Positions 59,519 through 64,000 of a stretch of DNA of 64,000 nucleotides are shown here, piece by piece. The stretch covers positions 1,302,001-1,366,000 of the forward strand of contig NZ_CP013438.1 of NCBI RefSeq assembly GCF_001718795.1, read 5' to 3'. Within the stretch, counting starts at the first letter, position 1, and each line of letters opens with the position of its first letter. Origin of the DNA: Burkholderia latens. GTDB taxonomy: Bacteria; Pseudomonadota; Gammaproteobacteria; Burkholderiales; Burkholderiaceae. The translations under genes and the position numbers were made by a program. The notes under the pieces are model-generated. The model did no database searches. It saw only the letters and a list, made by a program, of their open reading frames with translations, and was not told where the DNA came from.

Positions 59519-60826
59519 TCAGTTGAACGCCGCCCACACCAGATACGCGTTCAGTCCGACGATCACGATCGTGGCTGCACCGGCGACGATCCGCAGCGGC
59601 ATCCGCATCGCGTAGCGCCCCATCACGTCCGCCCGCGCCGACAGAACGAGCAGCGCGATCATCGGCATCGGCAGCACGAAACTCAGCACGACCTGGCTCG
59701 CCACCATCGCGCGCGTGACGTCGCAGTCGCACGCGACCACTGCGAACGCCGGTGCGATCGTCACCGCACGCCGGATCCAGAGCGACATGCGACGCCGGAT
59801 GAAACCCTGCATCACGACCTGCCCGGCCATCGTGCCGACTACCGAGCTCGACACGCCCGACGTCAGCAGCGCGACGAGAAACAGTACACCGGCCGCCGGC
59901 CCGAGCACGGGGATCAGCGTGTGGTACGCGTCGCCGATATCGGTCATGCCCGGCGCACTTGCATGGAACGCCGACGCGGCCATCATCACCATCGCGATGT
60001 TCACGAACCCGGCGAGGCCCAGCGCAACGATGACCTCCCGGTTCGAGAACCGCATGAGCCGGCGCCGCTCCGTGTCGTCGCGCGGTGCGATGCGATCCTG
60101 CGTGAGACCGGAGTGCAGGTACAGCGTATGCGGCATGATGGTCGCGCCGACGATCCCGACCGCGATCGCCAGTGCCGCATGATCGGGAATCTGTGGAACC
60201 AGCAAATGGAATGCGGCTGCATGCCAGTCCTGCGGCGAGATCGCCAACTCGCCGACATAGCACGCGCCAATCACGCCGACCAGCGCCGCGATCGCCGCTT
60301 CCAGCGGCCGGAAACCACGTTTCTCGAGTGCGAGGATCGCGCAGGTCGCCAGCGCCGTCGCGATCATCCCCGCGAATAGCGACAGGTGACATAGCAACCC
60401 GAACGCGAGCGCGCCGCCGAGAAATTCGGCGAGATCGGTCGCCATCGCGGCGATCTCCGATGCGATCCACATGGCCCACACCAGCGGCGCGGGAAAATGA
60501 TCGCGGCACAGTTGCGCGAGGTTGCGGCCGGTCACGATGCCGAGCTTCGCCGACATCGCCTGGAACAGCATCGCGATCGCGTTCGCGACGAGCACGACCC
60601 ACAGCAGCCGGTACCCGTACGCGGCGCCTGCCTGAATGTTGGTCGCAAAGTTGCCGGGGTCCATGTAGCCGATCGAGGCGATCACGGCCGGGCCGACGAA
60701 CGGCAGCAGCGCGGCGATGCCGGTGCGGCGCCCTTCCAGCGCGGCGCGCGCCGCGCCGCCGGCGCGCTCGGTGGAGAGATCGGGCAGCGCATAGCCGCTG
60801 CCGGTTTTGCTCGGGACGGGAATCAT
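59519..60826 (-). CDS. mntH: Nramp-type manganese (divalent metal) transporter
   Basis: 435 residues with 11 membrane helices. The metal-binding motifs are in place: D56-P-G-N59 in helix 1 and M231-P-H233 in helix 6, as in bacterial MntH. It imports Mn(II), and to some extent Fe(II), with protons. It starts 72 bp after the oxalate decarboxylase stop on the same strand; that enzyme needs manganese, so the two are probably co-transcribed and functionally matched. No MntR or Fur box is evident to me upstream. The ORF ends near the convergent peptide-binding protein gene. Confidence 0.93.
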   Translation of the reverse strand: MIPVPSKTGSGYALPDLSTERAGGAARAALEGRRTGIAALLPFVGPAVIASIGYMDPGNFATNIQAGAAYGYRLLWVVLVANAIAMLFQAMSAKLGIVTGRNLAQLCRDHFPAPLVWAMWIASEIAAMATDLAEFLGGALAFGLLCHLSLFAGMIATALATCAILALEKRGFRPLEAAIAALVGVIGACYVGELAISPQDWHAAAFHLLVPQIPDHAALAIAVGIVGATIMPHTLYLHSGLTQDRIAPRDDTERRRLMRFSNREVIVALGLAGFVNIAMVMMAASAFHASAPGMTDIGDAYHTLIPVLGPAAGVLFLVALLTSGVSSSVVGTMAGQVVMQGFIRRRMSLWIRRAVTIAPAFAVVACDCDVTRAMVASQVVLSFVLPMPMIALLVLSARADVMGRYAMRMPLRIVAGAATIVIVGLNAYLVWAAFN

Positions 60827-60898
60827 GGTCGGGTTTCCGTTGAAATGGGAATGGCCGGCCGCGGAGCGGCCCTCGGCGGCCGGCCTGTCGCTGCGGCG

Positions 60899-62155
60899 TT
60901 ACAGCGGTACGACGTCCGGACGGTTGCGCGGAAACCGCGCGAGCACGTCGGGTGCAATGTTCAGATGCGCCTCGACCAGCTTCGGCGGCGTGTGCGCGAG
61001 CCAGTCGGACAGCGACACCTCCGCATAGCGGTCGGTCTTGAAGATTTCGAGGAACACGAGATCGGTATGGCCGGTGTTCTGCACGTAGTGCCCGAGGCTC
61101 TTCTTCACGTAACCGACGTCGCCCGCTCGAAAGTCGGCCGTTTGCGCCTTCGGCCCCGTGTCGAACACCGTCATCCGTGCTTCGCCCTGCAGGTAGTACT
61201 GCCATTCGTCGGCATTCGGGTGCCAGTGCAGTTCGCGCATGCCGCCGGGATGCACGGTGACGAGTGCCGCCGCGATCGTCTGCGATACGTTGAAGTTCGT
61301 GCTGTCGGCGATCCGCACTTCGCCGCCGCGCGTCTTCTTGAACGGCTTCATTGCGCCGAGCGAAAAGATGAACGGGTGCGGCGGCACGCCGGCCGACGAC
61401 GCCGATGCGCGCTGCGCGTCCGCGAGCGGCCCCGGTTCGTCGCCCTGGAAGATCCACAGGTTGTCGAGCGGAATGTTCCTGAATGCGTCGGCCGGCACGC
61501 CGAAATTGAGCGCGAGCACGTCGGGCGGCGTATGCGCGACCCAGTCGGTCAACAGCAGCGTGTTGAATTCCGATGCGCGGCCGTTGTCGAAAGCGAGCAG
61601 GAATTCGGCGCCGTCGGTGCCGATGCCTTGCAGCGAATGCGGCAGGCCCGGCGGGAAATACCAGAGATCGCCGGTTTTCACGTCCTGCACCGACGGCCGC
61701 CCCAGCTCGTCGAGTACGGTAATCCGGCAGCGGCCGTCGAGCATGATGGCCCACTCGGCCTGCTGGTGCCAGTGCATCTCGCGAATGCCGCCACGCGTCA
61801 GCCGCATGTTGACGCCGGATATCGTTTCCGAAATCGCGAAATCGTCCTGCGTGACTTCGCGCGCCCATCCGCCATTTTGAATGCGTTTATGAGCATTATT
61901 GAACGACGCCCAGAATAACGGCATGCCGTTTATATCGGTAGCCGGCGGATCCTGAAAAGACGGAAATTGATTCGCCAATGCGGGATTTTGCGGCCCCGGA
62001 TCGGTCAATCCCTGCTTGTTGCGCGCGTTTATCGCGCCTTCCGGCGGGCTGTCCGGGTTGCCGAACGAAGCGGCTTTCGCCGTGACGGCAATACCCGCGG
62101 CAGCAATCGCACCGGCCGTACTCGTCAACATCTTGCGTCGAGAAAGATTCGTCAT
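60899..62155 (-). CDS. oxdC: Oxalate decarboxylase, bicupin, with Tat signal
   Basis: 418 residues. A twin-arginine signal (L-S-R-R-K-M-L-T-S-T-A-G-A-I-A-A-A) sends the folded enzyme to the periplasm. Two cupin domains each carry a full manganese site: H128, H130, E134, H173 and H310, H312, E317, H356. The active-site lid reads S195-E-F-N-T; its glutamate matches the Glu of the S-E-N-S-T lid in Bacillus OxdC, which favours decarboxylase (formate plus CO2) over oxidase. Followed 72 bp later by mntH. ATG 62155 starts the signal. It probably detoxifies or uses oxalate from plants or fungi. Confidence 0.93.
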   Translation of the reverse strand: MTNLSRRKMLTSTAGAIAAAGIAVTAKAASFGNPDSPPEGAINARNKQGLTDPGPQNPALANQFPSFQDPPATDINGMPLFWASFNNAHKRIQNGGWAREVTQDDFAISETISGVNMRLTRGGIREMHWHQQAEWAIMLDGRCRITVLDELGRPSVQDVKTGDLWYFPPGLPHSLQGIGTDGAEFLLAFDNGRASEFNTLLLTDWVAHTPPDVLALNFGVPADAFRNIPLDNLWIFQGDEPGPLADAQRASASSAGVPPHPFIFSLGAMKPFKKTRGGEVRIADSTNFNVSQTIAAALVTVHPGGMRELHWHPNADEWQYYLQGEARMTVFDTGPKAQTADFRAGDVGYVKKSLGHYVQNTGHTDLVFLEIFKTDRYAEVSLSDWLAHTPPKLVEAHLNIAPDVLARFPRNRPDVVPL

Positions 62156-62490
62156 GGTTCCCTCTTCACCATTTCAAATAATCGAATATTCACTCCGGAC
62201 ACTCACCACTTTCCCATTTATCGAAAAGCGGCAGACCGTGACGCAAGTTAAATACAAGTCGACTTAAAAATTAAATGAATTATTAACCTGAATTAATGAT
62301 TTAATCTTATCCGGTCGGCGTTTTGTAATGATTGCGAGGGCAGCGGCGCTCGCAGCGAGAACAACAGAAGCGGGGTCGCCACCCCCTATCGCTCCGCACA
62401 AGTCCATAGTTTTTATTCGCTGGCGCCGCTGATTTTGGCTTTGTTAGATACATGTCATCCAACCATCCAATGACAACGATCTAACATCCG
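62156..62490. other. 335-bp divergent intergenic region (oxdC / RpiR gene)
   Basis: AT-richer than the rest of the window, especially 62160-62320, which should carry the oxdC promoter. The right end contains a long interrupted inverted repeat (62443-62485) abutting the RpiR start. No small gene is convincing; short open frames here run back into the oxdC region antisense. Confidence 0.5.
62443..62485 (+). promoter_or_regulatory. Interrupted inverted repeat at the start of the RpiR gene
   Basis: Left arm GTTAGATACATGTCAT (62443-62458) and right arm ATGACAACGATCTAAC (62470-62485) are inverted copies matching at 13 of 16 positions, with an 11-bp spacer. The repeat ends 5 bp before the ATG at 62491. 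It is probably the operator through which the RpiR protein controls itself and ddpX; if transcribed, it would form a hairpin over the translation start. Confidence 0.65.
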
Positions 62491-63378
62491 ATGACCTGCG
62501 CCTTCGCCCATACCGTCGAATCACGCTTTGCCGAGCTGACGCCGACCGCGAAGCGGATCGCCAGCTACATGCTCGCGAACCTCGATCGGCTCGGTCTCGA
62601 AACCGCCGATCAGATCGCGCAGCAGACCGGCACCAGCGGCATTTCGGTCGGGCGCTTTCTGCGTAGCGTCGGTTACCGAAATCTCGACGATCTGAAACGC
62701 GAACTGCGCGGGAGCAGCGATCGCCCGTGGATGATCACCGACCGCCTCGACGAGTACCGCCGCGCCGCCGCCACGCAAACGACGGCCGGCGCGCGCGACA
62801 GCGATCGCAGCAGCGGCACGCTCGCGTCGTCGCTCGATCGCGAACTCGACGCGATTCGGCACGTGTACCGGCTCGCCGAAGGTCCGGTGTTCGCGCAGGT
62901 CGCGGACCGGATCGCGCAGGCCGATGCCGTGTTCATCCTCGGCATCCAGTCGACCCGCGGGATCAGCAACGCGTTCAGCAGCTATCTCGAATACCTGCGC
63001 CCGCGTGTGTTCTATTCGGACGGCCAGTCGGGCTCATACGTCGATTCGCTGAATTCCGAGTTCGAACGGCCGTACTGCATCGTCACGGACACGCGCGCCT
63101 ATTCGCGCACCGCGCGCCGCTATTGCGAGGCCGCTGCCGAACGCGGCCAGCCGTTCGCGCTCGTCACCGATCTGTATTGCCCGTGGGCGCGCGAATGGCC
63201 GGCCGACCTGCTGCAGGTGAAGACCGACGTCGGCCAGTTTTGGGATTCGCTCGCGCCGCTCACCTGCCTGTTCAACCTGCTGATCACCGCCGTGGTCGAC
63301 CGCCTCGGTCCCGCGATCGACCGGCGCGTCGCGCGCAACCGCGAGCTGCAGCGCACGTTCGACCAATTCGAATCCTGA
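62491..63378 (+). CDS. RpiR/MurR-type transcriptional regulator with SIS domain
   Basis: 295 residues. The N-terminal helix-turn-helix reads A-D-Q-I-A-Q-Q-T-G-T-S-G-I-S-V-G-R-F-L-R-S-V-G-Y, and a sugar-isomerase (SIS) domain follows from about residue 130 (V-F-I-L-G-I-Q-S-T-R-G-I-S-N-A-F and C-I-V-T-D-T-R). RpiR proteins usually respond to phosphorylated sugars; some sense peptidoglycan sugars (MurR). It is followed 17 bp later by a D-Ala-D-Ala dipeptidase gene, which points to a peptidoglycan-turnover signal. ATG 62491 has no Shine-Dalgarno site because the inverted repeat fills that space, so translation may be leaderless or start otherwise. Confidence 0.85.
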   Translation: MTCAFAHTVESRFAELTPTAKRIASYMLANLDRLGLETADQIAQQTGTSGISVGRFLRSVGYRNLDDLKRELRGSSDRPWMITDRLDEYRRAAATQTTAGARDSDRSSGTLASSLDRELDAIRHVYRLAEGPVFAQVADRIAQADAVFILGIQSTRGISNAFSSYLEYLRPRVFYSDGQSGSYVDSLNSEFERPYCIVTDTRAYSRTARRYCEAAAERGQPFALVTDLYCPWAREWPADLLQVKTDVGQFWDSLAPLTCLFNLLITAVVDRLGPAIDRRVARNRELQRTFDQFES

Positions 63379-63395
63379 GTGAACCCGGACCACCG

Positions 63396-63959
63396 ATGAA
63401 CCGTCACCACCTCGTTGAAATCACGCCCGCCACGCATCGCGTCGAGATCGATCTCGTCTACGCGACCGAGCGCAACCTGACCGGCAAGCCGATCTACCGC
63501 AACGCACACTGTCTGCTACTCGAGCCGGCCGAAGCGGCGCTGCGCCGCGCGGTCGACATCGCCGCGCAAGCCGGCTTCGTGCTGCGCATCTACGACGCGT
63601 ACCGGCCGCCGCAGGCGCAGCAGGTGCTGTGGGATTTCCTGCCGGATCCGAACTTCGTCGCCGATCTCGGCCGCGGGTCGAACCACAGCCGCGGCACCGC
63701 GATCGACCTGACGCTCGTCGACGCGAACGGCGACCCGCTCGACATGGGCACGGGCTTTGACGAGATGGTGGCCGCTTCCGGCCACTTTCACGCGGGGTTG
63801 CCGGAACCCGTGCAACGCAACCGGCTGCTGTTGCTCGGCGTGATGCATGCGGCCGGCTTCGCGCATATCGACAGCGAGTGGTGGCACTACGAGCTGCCCG
63901 GTTCGCGCGCGCTGCCGCCGATCGACAACACGGCCAGCGGCCCGTGGCAGATGATGTGA
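63396..63959 (+). CDS. ddpX: D-alanyl-D-alanine dipeptidase
   Basis: 187 residues, the usual VanX/DdpX length. It is a zinc enzyme that hydrolyses D-Ala-D-Ala released from peptidoglycan. The metal and catalytic residues are in place: H97 and D104 in S-N-H-S-R-G-T-A-I-D, E161 and H164 in S-E-W-W-H-Y-E, and R70 in Y-D-A-Y-R-P-P. No signal peptide, so it acts in the cytoplasm. It follows the RpiR gene by 17 bp. In E. coli ddpX heads an operon with a dipeptide ABC transporter (ddpABCDF); such genes may begin just outside the window. Confidence 0.93.
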   Translation: MNRHHLVEITPATHRVEIDLVYATERNLTGKPIYRNAHCLLLEPAEAALRRAVDIAAQAGFVLRIYDAYRPPQAQQVLWDFLPDPNFVADLGRGSNHSRGTAIDLTLVDANGDPLDMGTGFDEMVAASGHFHAGLPEPVQRNRLLLLGVMHAAGFAHIDSEWWHYELPGSRALPPIDNTASGPWQMM

Positions 63960-64000
63960 CGACGCTGCACGCCCCCTTTTTCCTGCACGTTCAACGACTC

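Noticed and set aside
59292..61868. An 858-codon minus-strand frame spanning mntH and part of oxdC
   Set aside because: It crosses two clearly coded genes in another frame and is Arg/Ala/Gly-rich without domains.

Overview
The window is 64 kb of GC-rich, densely coded DNA with strong G/C bias at third codon positions. It looks like the genome of a Burkholderia cepacia complex bacterium, and the gene content suggests a secondary chromosome. Three things point there: the three-subunit FAD glucose dehydrogenase (24550-27955), whose 539-residue catalytic subunit with a CC-x4-C-x3-C cluster I recognise as the B. cepacia enzyme; the outlying phenylacetate genes paaH and paaK; and the many LysR, MarR and MFS genes typical of Burkholderia accessory replicons. 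I see no tRNA, rRNA, insertion sequence, prophage or CRISPR array, and no compositional island.

Layout. 1-2.0 kb: the end of an alcohol dehydrogenase, a membrane protein and a CPBP protease. 2.0-6.7 kb (minus): paaH, paaK, an enoyl-CoA hydratase and a MarC-type membrane protein, with a TetR-type palindrome next to the -10 box of paaH. 7.2-12.8 kb: ChaA antiporter and a LysR / 2-hydroxyacid dehydrogenase / MFS unit bordered by a second LysR gene. 13.2-16.7 kb: HPP-CBS membrane protein, MarR regulator and ClC-CBS anion transporter. 17.2-22.5 kb: a small secreted protein, PpnP, LysR, an M20 amidohydrolase with an MHS transporter, and an isochorismatase-like hydrolase preceded by a threonine-rich leader ORF. 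22.8-28.0 kb (minus): porin, DoxX protein and the glucose dehydrogenase operon. 28.3-36.6 kb: thioester alpha-2-macroglobulin with PBP1C. 36.7-43.0 kb: a lipoprotein, Bcr/CflA efflux, a Met/Gln-rich secreted protein, a GltI-like binding protein and a subtilisin-type lipoprotein protease. 43.1-46.4 kb: a long structured leader with two small ORFs in front of mgtA. 46.8-54.1 kb: small HTH protein, LysR, PBP7-type endopeptidase, a MarR-isochorismatase-MFS unit and a MocR regulator. 54.3-64 kb: a YdeP-type molybdopterin oxidoreductase, small exported proteins, a peptide-binding protein, mntH with Tat-exported oxalate decarboxylase, and an RpiR regulator with DdpX dipeptidase.

How the genes work together. 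Most units are short regulator-enzyme-transporter sets. Envelope functions recur: A2M and PBP1C form a defence and repair pair, PBP7 and DdpX handle peptidoglycan, and several small exported proteins lie between them. Periplasmic sugar oxidation (GDH), oxalate breakdown (OxdC with MntH), phenylacetate catabolism and Mg, Mn and Ca transport suit a rhizosphere or opportunistic lifestyle.

The least explained signals are regulatory: the roughly 550-nt mgtA leader, the Thr-rich leader before the hydrolase at 22005, a long interrupted inverted repeat against the RpiR start codon, and several perfect operator-like palindromes. All functional statements are read from sequence; no database search was run.
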